The notes: a model not told the origin generated them from the letters alone. A stretch of DNA of 20,504 nt from Desulfobacterales bacterium (GCA_030145015.1 JAQYWI010000098.1:1-20504); one strand, 5' to 3'. Counted from the first letter of the stretch, positions 6,889 through 15,295 are shown. Translations and numbers: made by a program.

Positions 6889-8607
6889 ATGGACATTTCC
6901 ATCCGAATTGGCGGTGCGGCCGGCCAGGGGGTTCAGTCGATCAGTTCGATTATTGCCCGAACCTTTGTACGCCACGACTTTTATGTATTTATCAATCAGG
7001 ATTTTGCATCGCGCATCCGCGGCGGACACAATTTTGATCAGGTCAGAATTTCAGATAAACCGGTAAAGGCTGCCGCTGACAAAGTTCACATTCTGATTGC
7101 CCTGGATAAAGAGACAACCAGCCAGGATGTCGACTGTTTGGCCGGCGATGGGGTCCTGCTCTTCGATGGGGATGCGATCGGTTTCACCTCCGATGATCCC
7201 AATCACTTCTCCATTCCTTTGGCCCAAATTGCCTCAGAGGTCGGTAAAAGCAAGATTATGATCAATTCCGTGGCAACCGGCGCGGCCATTGCCTTGATGG
7301 ATTTTGACCTGCAGCCGGTGTTGGATTGCCTGCAGGAGCAATTTCAGCAGAAGGGCTCCGAGACGATAGAAAAAAATCAGAAAAGTGCGGCGGCGGGATA
7401 TGACTTTGTGCGGCGAAATTTAAAAGCAGAACCGCCGTTCACGGTTCCGTCTGCAAAATCGGTCCGCCGGAAGATGCTGCTCACCGGCAGTCAAGCCATG
7501 GCGTTGGGTGCGATGGCCTCAGGCTTGAAATTTTATTCCGGCTATCCCATGTCGCCGGCCACCACCATCATGGAATTTATCTCGTCCCAGGCTGATAAAT
7601 ACAAGATCGTTCTCGAGCAGGCCGAAGATGAAATCGCGGCCGTCAACATGGTCATTGGCGCCAATTTCGCCGGTGCCCGGGCCATGACGGCGACTTCCGG
7701 TGGCGGATTTTGTTTGATGGTCGAGGCTTTGAGCCTTGCGGGCATGACCGAGACACCGGTGGTTATCGTTGTGGCCCAGAGACCGGGGCCATCAACCGGA
7801 CTGCCCACCCGGACCGAACAGGCGGATTTGAATTTGGTAATGCATGCCGGCCACGGAGATTTTCCCAGAGCAATCCTGGCCCCCGGTTACCCCGAGCAGG
7901 CCCTGTCCCTGATGTCCAAAGCCTTCAACCTGGCGGATAAGTATCAAACCCCTGTTATTGTGCTGGGTGATCAACATTTCGGTGACGCCTATTTCACGGT
8001 CGATGAACTGGATCTTGGGGGTATCACGATTGATCGAGGTCATATTTTAACCAATCAGGATTTACCCTCGCCCCTCGAATACAAGCGCTATGCACCCAGC
8101 GAATCGGGAATCTCTCCCCGGATTCTGCCGGGACAAACAAGGGCGGTTCTTTACGCCGACAGCGATGAACATACCGAAGAAGGCCACATCACCGAGAGTG
8201 CCACGGTACGCAATCAGATGATGCGCAAGCGCATGCAAAAACTCGAGGGATTGTCGCGGGAAATCGGCCCGCCGGAATTCTACCCTTCTGGTCAAGCCGA
8301 ACTTGTCCTGCTGGGCTGGGGGTCGACCCATGGCGCCATCAAAGAGGCCGTAGACAAACTAAATCAAAACGGAATTGCCGCCCAGATGCTCCATTACAGC
8401 GAACTTTTCCCCATCAATCCCCGGCATCTTGCCGCTGCAGGGCTTAGAAAATCTAAAATCATTGCCGTCGAGAATAACTTTACCGGTCAATTCGCCGACC
8501 TTTTCAGCAATGCAACCGGCCTTTCCGTTGATCAAAGGATTCTGAAATACGATGGGCGGCCTTTCACATCTCGCGAAATCGTCGACCGGATCAAAGATAT
8601 GACTTAG
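6889..8607 (+). CDS. korA: 2-oxoacid:ferredoxin oxidoreductase, fused gamma/alpha subunit
   Basis: A 572-residue protein from the ATG at 6889 (AGAGG just upstream). An open extension to 6739 crosses the predicted promoter and lacks family similarity, so it is rejected. Residues 1 to about 185 are the gamma domain (IGGAAGQGVQS at 7-17, RIRGGHNF near 42-49). From about 195 the alpha domain follows: GYPMSPAT near 217-224, EQAEDEIAAVNM near 242-253, then TATSGGGFCLM and the late domain LVLLGWGSTHGAI. This gamma-alpha fusion is the KorA/TIGR03710 arrangement. With KorB and ferredoxin it interconverts a 2-oxoacid plus CoA with acyl-CoA and CO2. 2-Oxoglutarate is the commonest substrate, but branched-chain or other oxoacids cannot be excluded. 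korB follows 10 nt later. Confidence 0.93.
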   Translation: MDISIRIGGAAGQGVQSISSIIARTFVRHDFYVFINQDFASRIRGGHNFDQVRISDKPVKAAADKVHILIALDKETTSQDVDCLAGDGVLLFDGDAIGFTSDDPNHFSIPLAQIASEVGKSKIMINSVATGAAIALMDFDLQPVLDCLQEQFQQKGSETIEKNQKSAAAGYDFVRRNLKAEPPFTVPSAKSVRRKMLLTGSQAMALGAMASGLKFYSGYPMSPATTIMEFISSQADKYKIVLEQAEDEIAAVNMVIGANFAGARAMTATSGGGFCLMVEALSLAGMTETPVVIVVAQRPGPSTGLPTRTEQADLNLVMHAGHGDFPRAILAPGYPEQALSLMSKAFNLADKYQTPVIVLGDQHFGDAYFTVDELDLGGITIDRGHILTNQDLPSPLEYKRYAPSESGISPRILPGQTRAVLYADSDEHTEEGHITESATVRNQMMRKRMQKLEGLSREIGPPEFYPSGQAELVLLGWGSTHGAIKEAVDKLNQNGIAAQMLHYSELFPINPRHLAAAGLRKSKIIAVENNFTGQFADLFSNATGLSVDQRILKYDGRPFTSREIVDRIKDMT

Positions 8608-8617
8608 GAGAACAACA

Positions 8618-9478
8618 ATGGTAACCTCGGAAGACTTTCAAAGTGACGACCCCATCGCCTGGTGCCCGGGATGCGGCAATTTTTCCATTTTAAAGGCCTT
8701 GAAAAAGGCCCTGGTGGATATTCAGCAAGAGCCCCATGAGCTGGTCATCGTATCCGGGATCGGGCAGGCACCGAAAACGCCGCATTATTTGCGGTGCAAT
8801 TGCTTCAACGGGCTGCACGGCAGAACGCTGCCGGTAGCCACCGGAATCAAGCTTGCCAATCACAAATTAACGGTAATAGCCCAAGGCGGTGACGGCGACG
8901 GTTATGGTGAGGGTGGCAACCACTTCCTGCACGCCATGCGCCGCAATATCAACATCACCTATCTGGTGCACAACAACCAGGTCTACGGTCTTACCAAGGG
9001 CCAGACGTCACCCACCAGCGATTACGGCTTCGTCACCAGAACAACGCCACGGGGCGCCATCAGCCCGGCCTGCAACCCGCTCCTGCTCGCCGTCGCTTCT
9101 GATTGCAGCTTTGTGGCGCGGGGCTTTGCCGGAGAAATCGACCACCTGGCAGACCTGATCAAAGCGGGTATCCAGCACAAGGGATTTGCCTTGATCGACA
9201 TATTGCAGCCCTGTGTTTCCTTCAATCGTGTCAATACATCCAAATGGTATTCGGAACGGGTGTACAAAATCGATGCCGATTCACCACGCGACACCGAAGA
9301 CCGTCTATGGGCGTTTCAAAAGGCTCAGGAGTGGGGCGTTAAAATCCCCATCGGTGTTTTGTACCGGAACCAGCGACCGACTTTAGAGGAACAAATACCG
9401 GCAATTGCCGATCAGCCCTTAGTCGCGCAGCAGATAAATCCGGGCGCTTTTTCAGAATTGTTTGAGATCTTTAAGTAG
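8618..9478 (+). CDS. korB: 2-oxoacid:ferredoxin oxidoreductase, beta (TPP-binding) subunit
   Basis: A 286-residue protein; the AGGAG site (8606-8610) overlaps the korA stop, so the pair is tightly coupled. The TPP-binding motif runs from GDGDGYGEGGNH (91-102) to YLVHNNQVYGLTKGQ (115-129). Cluster cysteines C16 and C19 lie in WCPGCG, and C199 in DILQPCVSFN. The position that is Cys in Sulfolobus-type enzymes (GIGC) is Gln50 here (GIGQAP), with C60 and C62 ten residues on. Related bacterial KorB proteins appear to share this pattern. It catalyses decarboxylation through TPP and passes electrons via one [4Fe-4S] cluster to ferredoxin. No separate delta/ferredoxin subunit is encoded nearby. It ends 12 nt from the convergent Cfa gene. 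Confidence 0.93.
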   Translation: MVTSEDFQSDDPIAWCPGCGNFSILKALKKALVDIQQEPHELVIVSGIGQAPKTPHYLRCNCFNGLHGRTLPVATGIKLANHKLTVIAQGGDGDGYGEGGNHFLHAMRRNINITYLVHNNQVYGLTKGQTSPTSDYGFVTRTTPRGAISPACNPLLLAVASDCSFVARGFAGEIDHLADLIKAGIQHKGFALIDILQPCVSFNRVNTSKWYSERVYKIDADSPRDTEDRLWAFQKAQEWGVKIPIGVLYRNQRPTLEEQIPAIADQPLVAQQINPGAFSELFEIFK

Positions 9479-9490
9479 TCAAACCGGCCA

Positions 9491-10771
9491 TCAAGTCTGT
9501 TCCGCAATCAAAGCGTCCTGCCGGTACAGGGGTTTGGCAAATAGCATCTGGACATCACCGATGTATCTTTCCGCGAATCCCCCTTCACAATAACATAAAT
9601 AGTATTCCCACATCCGTATAAAGGTGTCGGGATAGCCCATTTCCCGGATCTTATCAACATTGGCGAAAAACCGTCGGCGCCATTCACGCAGGGTTCTAAC
9701 ATAGTGGGGCGTAATGTCCTCCAGATGAATCAACCGCAAATCGGTCGCCCTGACAATGGCTTTATTGATGGCGGTGACCGATGGGATACAGCTGCCTGGA
9801 AAGATATAGCGTTTGATAAAATCCACCGATCGCTTGTGGCGATCAAAAATCTGATCGCCAATGGTTATGGCTTGCAGCGCCATCAGGCCGTCATCTTTCA
9901 GCAATCGGCTGCAGGTTTGAAAAAAAGTGGCGTAAAAATGATGGCCAACGGCCTCGATCATTTCGATGGAAACCAGCCTGTCAAATTCACCCCTGAGATC
10001 GCGGTAGTCTTTTTTCAACAAAGAAATTTGGTCCTCCAGCCCCGCTTTCCGGAAACGTTTTGCGGCATACCGGTGCTGCTCATCGGAAATGGTGGTGGTG
10101 GTCACATGCGCGCCGTAATTTTGAGCGGCATGGACGGCAAACCCGCCCCAGCCGGTGCCGATTTCCATCACCCGGTCGCCGGGTTTTAACTGGAGTTTCT
10201 GGCAAAGCCGATCATATTTGGCAACCGAAGCATCTTCCAGGGAGCTTTGCTCGTTTTCAAATATGCCGCAGGAATAGGTCATGGTAGCGTCGAGAAACAA
10301 CGCATAAAAATCATTACCAAGATCATAGTGCGCCAGGATGTTTTGACGACTTCCCAGCTTCGTATTTTTCCTGGCAGAATGATAGAGTTTGTAAAGGGGT
10401 GCTGTGAGGCGCGCCAGACCTTTTTCCATATCGGCGAAGGCTTTCTGGTTTAGGGCCAGAATCCGCATGACCATGGTCAGGTCATCTGCCGACCACAGTC
10501 CTTCCATATAAGCTTCAGCAGCACCAATGCTGCCGCCAAATAAAATGCGGCCATAAAATTGTGAATGATGAACACTGATATTGGCCTTCAAAGATACCGT
10601 GGATGATTCTTCACCGAACGAGTAAGGCTGATTATCTTCGATTAGCGTAATCCGGCCGTGCTTTAATTTGGTTAGCAGTGATAAAACGGCTTTGCGCGCG
10701 GTTTGATCCAACTTCCGTTCTTTAAGCTCGCTGAGAGCCGGTGCCTCAGATGGAATAATCATTTCAGTCAT
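9491..10771 (-). CDS. cfa: Cfa-family SAM-dependent fatty-acid methyltransferase (COG2230)
   Basis: A 426-residue protein. The ATG at 10769-10771 overlaps the DUF1365 stop as ATGA, with AAAGG upstream; a longer start at 10858 lies inside DUF1365 and is rejected. The SAM motif is VMEIGTGWGG (201-210). YSCGIFE (166-172) supplies C168, equivalent to E. coli Cys139, and E273 in EMIEAVG matches Glu239. By eye, the E. coli His266 region reads LQAITI (299-304), and the Tyr317 position reads as Arg (EWRRRF, 363-368). Cfa enzymes act on double bonds of membrane phospholipid acyl chains. Relatives such as UfaM or mycobacterial TmsB/BfaB add a methyl or methylene branch rather than a ring, and this copy could do the same. 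It is the last gene of the four-gene operon starting at 13939. Confidence 0.9.
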   Translation of the reverse strand: MTEMIIPSEAPALSELKERKLDQTARKAVLSLLTKLKHGRITLIEDNQPYSFGEESSTVSLKANISVHHSQFYGRILFGGSIGAAEAYMEGLWSADDLTMVMRILALNQKAFADMEKGLARLTAPLYKLYHSARKNTKLGSRQNILAHYDLGNDFYALFLDATMTYSCGIFENEQSSLEDASVAKYDRLCQKLQLKPGDRVMEIGTGWGGFAVHAAQNYGAHVTTTTISDEQHRYAAKRFRKAGLEDQISLLKKDYRDLRGEFDRLVSIEMIEAVGHHFYATFFQTCSRLLKDDGLMALQAITIGDQIFDRHKRSVDFIKRYIFPGSCIPSVTAINKAIVRATDLRLIHLEDITPHYVRTLREWRRRFFANVDKIREMGYPDTFIRMWEYYLCYCEGGFAERYIGDVQMLFAKPLYRQDALIAEQT

Positions 10772-11550
10772 TTCTCTATCCTTTCTGAAGACAGTTCTCT
10801 CTTTTTGGGATGGGTGAAAAATGGGGTTTTTTTCAGCAAAAGGCGTAAGGACTGCCAATAGATCAGGATGACCACTTTGCCGGTCATTACCGGATATTTG
10901 ACTAAAAACCGCGTCAGGGCCTGTCGGCTTAGCGAGTGTCGCTGGAGTGCTAAACTGGCATCAAACAGCTTTTCCCCTTTCTCGTAATCGATCATATGCA
11001 CCCGAATGGAATCGCCGGGCATCCGGAAGCGCCAGTCATAATGAATATCGATATCGATAAAGGGCGACACATGAAATGCTTTGGCAAACCGATGGCGCCG
11101 CCAGTTATTCAGCGGGTGTTCATTTTGCCCGGCACCTAAAACATAACAGTGACGCTCCCCCCAGGGTGTATTGTGAATTTCCACTACAATGGTATCCACC
11201 CGCGTACCCTTGGGGTCGTAGCAATAGTAGAAACTGGCCGGGTTAAAACAATGGCCAAAATATCTCAGATGGGTCAGCAGGCGAATCGGGCCGGCGGGCC
11301 GATTACCCAGACGCTTTTCAACCAGGTCCCGCACCGCTTGATCCAGGGGAATCGCCGCGTCACCGAAATGGTCCCGACGGCGAAAACTGGCTATATTAGA
11401 TTTCTCATAAGACCACAGCGGATGAATATCAAACAGATCGGGCAATTCGGCCAAATCGAGAAACATGAAAAACAGGCGATACCGAAAGATGTTCGGTCGC
11501 GGCCTGAATCGGCGATGCCTTATGGTCCCTTCATAAATGCAGCTATGCAT
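10768..11550 (-). CDS. DUF1365 family protein (COG3496)
   Basis: A 260-residue protein. The preferred start is ATG at 11550 (MHSCIYEGTIRHRRF), because the family begins with 'Y.G.V.H.R'. The in-frame extension to 11616 translates the hairpin-rich intergenic sequence. No strong ribosome site is seen at either start. Family features include the basic N-terminal RHRRFRPRPNIFRYRLFFMF, the central LLTHLRYFGHCFNPASFYYC, EIHNTPWGERHCYVL, and FHVSPFIDIDIHYDWRF. The biochemical function is unknown; it nearly always neighbours COG2907 and Cfa proteins and is presumed to work in the same lipid-modifying pathway. Here it lies 128 nt after the COG2907 gene and overlaps cfa by 4 nt. Confidence 0.88.
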   Translation of the reverse strand: MHSCIYEGTIRHRRFRPRPNIFRYRLFFMFLDLAELPDLFDIHPLWSYEKSNIASFRRRDHFGDAAIPLDQAVRDLVEKRLGNRPAGPIRLLTHLRYFGHCFNPASFYYCYDPKGTRVDTIVVEIHNTPWGERHCYVLGAGQNEHPLNNWRRHRFAKAFHVSPFIDIDIHYDWRFRMPGDSIRVHMIDYEKGEKLFDASLALQRHSLSRQALTRFLVKYPVMTGKVVILIYWQSLRLLLKKTPFFTHPKKRELSSERIEK

Positions 11551-11607
11551 AATTTGCTTCGCTCTGTTTGGGTAAATTGCCGCTTTCGACGACGAATAAC
11601 GCCGCCT

Positions 11608-11641
11608 GCCCGCCATCGCGAGCTGCTCAGGCGAGGCGGGC
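11608..11641. repeat. Strong imperfect hairpin, REP-like, between COG2907 and DUF1365
   Basis: Arms GCCCGCC (11608-11614) and GGCGGGC (11635-11641) pair over 7 bp. Inside them TCGC/GCGA (11616-11619, 11631-11634) and GAG/CTC continue the stem around a CTG loop, giving about 14 bp interrupted by small bulges. No T-run follows on the minus strand. It is likely an intercistronic RNA structure or a dispersed palindromic repeat. Confidence 0.55.
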
Positions 11642-11653
11642 GAGCCACCGGGT

Positions 11654-11681
11654 TAAACATGCCGCCTTGAAAGCATGTTTA
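11654..11681 (-). terminator. Nine-bp hairpin at the end of the COG2907 gene
   Basis: TAAACATGC (11654-11662) and GCATGTTTA (11673-11681) form a perfect 9-bp stem with a 10-nt loop, including the stop codon of the FAD protein gene. No U-rich tail follows, so it may attenuate or protect the mRNA rather than terminate it. Together with the adjacent hairpin at 11608-11641 it splits the operon's only long gap. Confidence 0.4.
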
Positions 11682-12923
11682 GAGGGTTTTATTGAAATGC
11701 TTGCATACCGCCACCGCGCTTCTGACGCCATCCTCATGGAAACCATAGCCCCAGTAGGCACCGGCGAAATGGGTGCGATTAACCCCGCTGATTTGACGGT
11801 GACTTTCTCTGGCGGTCAGGCTCTCGGGATTGTATACCGGATGATGATAGACATACTGCCGATGGATCTTTTCCGGGTTAATGGCTTTGGCCAGGTTGAG
11901 CGAAACGCAAAATTCCTCGGGTGCCCCGATGCTTTGTAAGATGTTCATGTCATAGGTGACGGCAACCCGTCCGGTATCTTCTTTGGGTATGTGATAATTC
12001 CAGCTGGCCCAGGCGGCCTTTTTGCTGGGAAGCAAGGATTCATCGCAATGCAGCACGGTCTCATTTTCCTGATAGGGAATAGCCCCCAGAATTTTCTGTT
12101 CGGCATCGGTCGGGTCCGCCAGCATGCCCAGCGCCTGGTCACTGTGCGCTGCAATCACGACCTGGTCAAATTTTTCGGCCGGTTGGTTTTTAGGAGTAAT
12201 TTCGACATCATCCGCATGTCGCCGAACAGAAATAACAGGGCAGTTTAACCGGATTCGATCGGCATAGGATTTTGTGATCGGCTTGATATATTGCCTGGAC
12301 CGGCCCTTGACGGTCAGCCATTGAGGTTGATCTTTGATGTTTAGAAATCCATGATTTTTAAAAAATTGAGCAAAATAGCGGGCTGGAAATTCATTGAATT
12401 TCACCGGATCGGCCGACCAGACCGCCTCCCCCATTGGAATAATGAAATGCTCTACAAATGAACGGGAGTAGCCCTTACCGTTCAGAAAAGCAGCCAGCGT
12501 CATTTTATAATCATCTGATTCCAACAATGTTTCCGAATCTCGCTTAAAGCGCACCACATCCCACAGCATCCGGTAAAATGACGGGCGCAGCAGATTACGG
12601 CGTTGGATAAACAGCGAGTTGAGATTACTGGGACTGAACTCCAGTCCGGTTTTCTCACATTGCACACTAAAGCTCATGACCGAGTTTTGCCAGCCCACGT
12701 CCAGACGGTTCAACAGCTTTATAAAATTTGGATAGGTCTTTTCATTAAAGACGATAAATCCTGTATCCACCGCATACTGCTGACCATTAAGCGACACATC
12801 CACCGTATTCGTGTGCCCGCCGACATAATCATTGGCTTCAAACACGGTCACCTCATGATCTTCACTGAGCAAGTAGGCCGACGTCAGGCCTGAAATACCG
12901 GTACCGATGATGGCGATTCGCAT
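11679..12923 (-). CDS. FAD-dependent amine-oxidase-like protein (COG2907)
   Basis: A 414-residue protein. The ATG at 12923 has GGGAGG 7 nt upstream; an extension to 13094 would overlap the desaturase gene and is not used. The N-terminal Rossmann motif is IIGTGISGLTSAYLL (5-19), followed by EANDYVGGHTNTVDV and DTGFIVFNEKTYPNF. The C-terminal FAD contact is GAYWGYGFHEDGVRSAV. This is the COG2907 subgroup of the flavin amine oxidase/desaturase superfamily. It is thought to oxidise, desaturate or isomerise a lipid acyl chain, but the reaction is not established. It sits 38 nt downstream of the desaturase and upstream of DUF1365 and cfa in one operon. Confidence 0.9.
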   Translation of the reverse strand: MRIAIIGTGISGLTSAYLLSEDHEVTVFEANDYVGGHTNTVDVSLNGQQYAVDTGFIVFNEKTYPNFIKLLNRLDVGWQNSVMSFSVQCEKTGLEFSPSNLNSLFIQRRNLLRPSFYRMLWDVVRFKRDSETLLESDDYKMTLAAFLNGKGYSRSFVEHFIIPMGEAVWSADPVKFNEFPARYFAQFFKNHGFLNIKDQPQWLTVKGRSRQYIKPITKSYADRIRLNCPVISVRRHADDVEITPKNQPAEKFDQVVIAAHSDQALGMLADPTDAEQKILGAIPYQENETVLHCDESLLPSKKAAWASWNYHIPKEDTGRVAVTYDMNILQSIGAPEEFCVSLNLAKAINPEKIHRQYVYHHPVYNPESLTARESHRQISGVNRTHFAGAYWGYGFHEDGVRSAVAVCKHFNKTL

Positions 12924-12961
12924 TTCGTGACCTCCCGTGAAATTCCCAAACGTCCGTCCGA

Positions 12962-13939
12962 CTATGCTGGGGTTGATGTTTCGGCAATGATAAGATTCTT
13001 GTGGATCACATGCTCCGGCACGGGACGCAAATCCCTGACGATTCCCAGCCAGGACGTGCAGACAAGAACATAATAGGTAATGTCTATTTCCCACCAGAAA
13101 AATCCCTGACGGGCGGAAACAGCATAGTGATGATGGTTGTTGTGCCAGCCTTCACCCAGGGTAATCAGCGCCAGCAGTAAATTGTTGCGACTGGTGTCCT
13201 GGGTATCATACCGTCGGCTGCCATACATATGGTCCAGCGAGTTGATCGTCACCGTGGCATGCAGCAGTACCGTGGTGGAGATGAAAAACCCCCAAACAAC
13301 CATTTGCAGTGCGTTGGTTCCCAGCTGAGGTGCAAAGCGCTCGAGCAGCGCACCAAAAACATAGAGCCCCAGGGCCAGAAGAACCGGTATCACCGTGTCA
13401 AATCGGTTCAGCCAGCGAAGTTCCGGATATATGGCCCATTCGGCAACATATTTATAATTGGTGGGGAAATTGGCCCTTGAAGTTAACCAGCCGATATGGC
13501 TCCACCAGAAACCATGGCGACTGGGAGAGTGGACATCCTGCTCTTGATCCGCAAAGCGGTGATGATGGCGATGATGGGCCGCCCACCAGAGCGGCCCCCT
13601 TTGAACCGAGGCATTACCAATCGCCCCGAATATAAACTGCCAGAACCGATTGGTTTTGAAGGCTTTATGGGAAAAATAGCGGTGGTAAAAGCCGGTGATG
13701 GCAAACATCCGGACGCAATAAAGCAGCACGGCCACACCCACGGCGGTCCAGCTCCAGCCGACCCAAAAAACCCCCAGACACATCAAGTGGAGGAATAAAA
13801 GCGGGATAATGCGCATCCAGTCTACTTCCTTTTGATCGGTCGCAGTAATGGATTCGATATTCGCTTCTGAATCAAACCAGCGCAGAATCGATGTCATTAA
13901 GTGGCCGGCGGCAGTGTTTGTCTTTTTTGGCGAACTCAT
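12962..13939 (-). CDS. Membrane acyl desaturase (delta-9 type, O2-dependent di-iron)
   Basis: A 325-residue protein with four or more membrane segments and the three histidine boxes of OLE1/delta-9 desaturases. Box 1 is HRYFSH (86-91), box 2 HHRHHH (122-127) and box 3 HNNHHH (266-271), all complete. GEGWHNNHHHYAVSARQGFFWWE (262-284) and SLDHMYGSRRYDT are typical of acyl-CoA desaturases. The enzyme introduces a cis double bond into fatty acyl chains using O2 and two electrons. The product could be the substrate of the downstream Cfa methyltransferase. It is the first gene of the (-) operon and diverges from the PAS-LuxR gene. The start at 13939 lacks a strong ribosome site; no better internal ATG is seen. 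Confidence 0.92.
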   Translation of the reverse strand: MSSPKKTNTAAGHLMTSILRWFDSEANIESITATDQKEVDWMRIIPLLFLHLMCLGVFWVGWSWTAVGVAVLLYCVRMFAITGFYHRYFSHKAFKTNRFWQFIFGAIGNASVQRGPLWWAAHHRHHHRFADQEQDVHSPSRHGFWWSHIGWLTSRANFPTNYKYVAEWAIYPELRWLNRFDTVIPVLLALGLYVFGALLERFAPQLGTNALQMVVWGFFISTTVLLHATVTINSLDHMYGSRRYDTQDTSRNNLLLALITLGEGWHNNHHHYAVSARQGFFWWEIDITYYVLVCTSWLGIVRDLRPVPEHVIHKNLIIAETSTPA

Positions 13940-14100
13940 TTTAAATCACGCCTGCAGGCTTCAGTATCTTCTGCCATTCCAAAGTATCAGGCCTAGATTG
14001 ATAAGAGTTAACTTGTTGATATTGTATTTAAATAATCGGTCATCTAATGCTGAATATAAGTATCAACGGGTATGGCTACTATACGCTTTGTAAAATAAAA

Positions 14101-14142
14101 TTTCAACAGACATTGGACATTTTTGACATTACCATGTTGAAA
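14101..14142. promoter_or_regulatory. Inverted repeat with three GACATT copies upstream of the luxR-type gene
   Basis: TTTCAACA (14101-14108) and TGTTGAAA (14135-14142) are perfect inverted 8-mers separated by 26 nt. Between them lie three direct GACATT copies (14109, 14116, 14125), spaced about 7-9 nt apart. A TTGACA is included at 14123-14128, but no well-spaced -10 follows; TTGAAA (14137) with TATATT (14158) at 15 nt is a weak alternative. It is a candidate regulator-binding region for the divergent desaturase operon and luxR-type gene. Confidence 0.35.
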
Positions 14143-14203
14143 CCAAGGCCTGTATGTTATATTCTGAATGCATTCAACCACCAACATCCATAAAGGCTTT
14201 CAA

Positions 14204-15106
14204 ATGACGAAGAATGCAGCGAAGAAAGATAACAACGCCAGCAGCCTGTTTGCCGATGAGTTGGCCATTACCGTCCTCAACTCCCTGTCCGCGCACATTG
14301 CCATTCTTGACGAAAACGGCGTTATCCTCGAAACCAATCGAGCGTGGCGCGACTTTTCCGCAAAAAGCGGAATGCCGGAAGACCATGACGACCGGGGAAG
14401 CAATTATCTGGCAATCTGTGATGCAACCACCGGCAGCAATGCCGGGGACGCCCATAAAGTTGCCGAAGGAATTCGGGCGGTTATTGGTGGTGAGCTGGAA
14501 GAATCTCTACACGATTATCCCTGTCATTCTGCGGAAGGCCCTCACTGGTACTATATGCGGACCATACGCATGTCCGGCCCCGGCCCCATGCGGGTGGTGA
14601 TCAGCCACGAGGAAATTACGGCTCTGAAGCTGACCGAAGAGGCCCTGCGACAAAGCCAGGAAGAGCTTATCGAACAAAAGCAGAGCCTTGAGGAAACCAA
14701 CATTGCCATGAAAGTACTGCTCAAGCAGCGTGAAGCAGATAAACTTGAGCTGGAGGAAAAAGTACTGAACAACGTCAAGAATCTTGTATTACCTTACGTT
14801 GACAAGTTGAAGAACACCCGTTTAAAGGGCAAGGACAGGACGCTGGTAGAAATTATCGATACCCATCTGCATGATATTATTTCTCCCCTGCTGCAGCGTT
14901 TTTCAAATGCCAAAATCCTGCTGACCCCCCAGGAGATTCAGGTTGCCGCTCTGGTCAAAGACGGCAAAACCAGCAAAGAAATCGCCGATGTATTAAACGT
15001 TTCCGAAACCACGGTTAATTTCCATCGCAAAAATTTGCGGGTTAAGTTCGACCTGAGAAATAAGCGCACCAACCTGCGCTCATATCTAATGTCCATTTCA
15101 CAGTAG
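14204..15106 (+). CDS. PAS domain - LuxR-type transcriptional regulator
   Basis: A 300-residue protein. The ATG at 14204 follows AAAGG (about 14193-14197) at 7 nt; an upstream in-frame ATG at 14168 lacks a ribosome site. Residues about 20-150 look like a PAS/PAC sensor (HIAILDENGVILETNRAWRDF pattern, ending in VVISHEEITALKLTEE). Residues about 150-200 are a coiled coil rich in E, Q and L. The C-terminus (about 240-290) is a LuxR/GerE helix-turn-helix with LTPQEIQVAALVKDGKTSKE and VSETTVNFHRKNL. There is no receiver or kinase domain, so it may sense a ligand or redox state directly in the cytoplasm. It diverges from the desaturase-Cfa operon, which makes that operon and itself the first candidate targets. 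Confidence 0.9.
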   Translation: MTKNAAKKDNNASSLFADELAITVLNSLSAHIAILDENGVILETNRAWRDFSAKSGMPEDHDDRGSNYLAICDATTGSNAGDAHKVAEGIRAVIGGELEESLHDYPCHSAEGPHWYYMRTIRMSGPGPMRVVISHEEITALKLTEEALRQSQEELIEQKQSLEETNIAMKVLLKQREADKLELEEKVLNNVKNLVLPYVDKLKNTRLKGKDRTLVEIIDTHLHDIISPLLQRFSNAKILLTPQEIQVAALVKDGKTSKEIADVLNVSETTVNFHRKNLRVKFDLRNKRTNLRSYLMSISQ

Positions 15107-15178
15107 TAGTTTTTTCCTATCAATAGACAGCGATTCCTCTCCCATTGCGGTTTCCCCCATTATGCCTAATTTACTATA

Positions 15179-15195
15179 GGATCTTATTTAGATCC
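15179..15195 (+). terminator. Small hairpin downstream of the luxR-type gene
   Basis: GGATCT (15179-15184) and AGATCC (15190-15195) form a 6-bp stem with loop TATTT, followed by AATTTCAATT. It lies about 70 nt after the regulator's stop. The stem is short and the T-tract weak, so termination is only possible. Confidence 0.25.
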
Positions 15196-15295
15196 AATTT
15201 CAATTAACTCATTTGCTCAGATCCGGCTGGCCTTAAGTCTGGTGAATATTGGGACGAGCGTTGGAGCTGAATTTGAAACTTGAAAGGAGTTAAAA

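Noticed and set aside
11551..11616. 22-residue N-terminal extension of DUF1365
   Set aside because: It translates part of the GC-rich hairpin, and the family's conserved start is the Met at 11550.
11149..11670. 173-codon plus-strand frame opposite DUF1365
   Set aside because: Shadow of the DUF1365 gene; its end reads through the intergenic hairpins.
12924..13094. 57-residue N-terminal extension of the COG2907 protein
   Set aside because: Overlaps the end of the desaturase gene; the FAD motif begins right after the ATG at 12923, which has GGGAGG.
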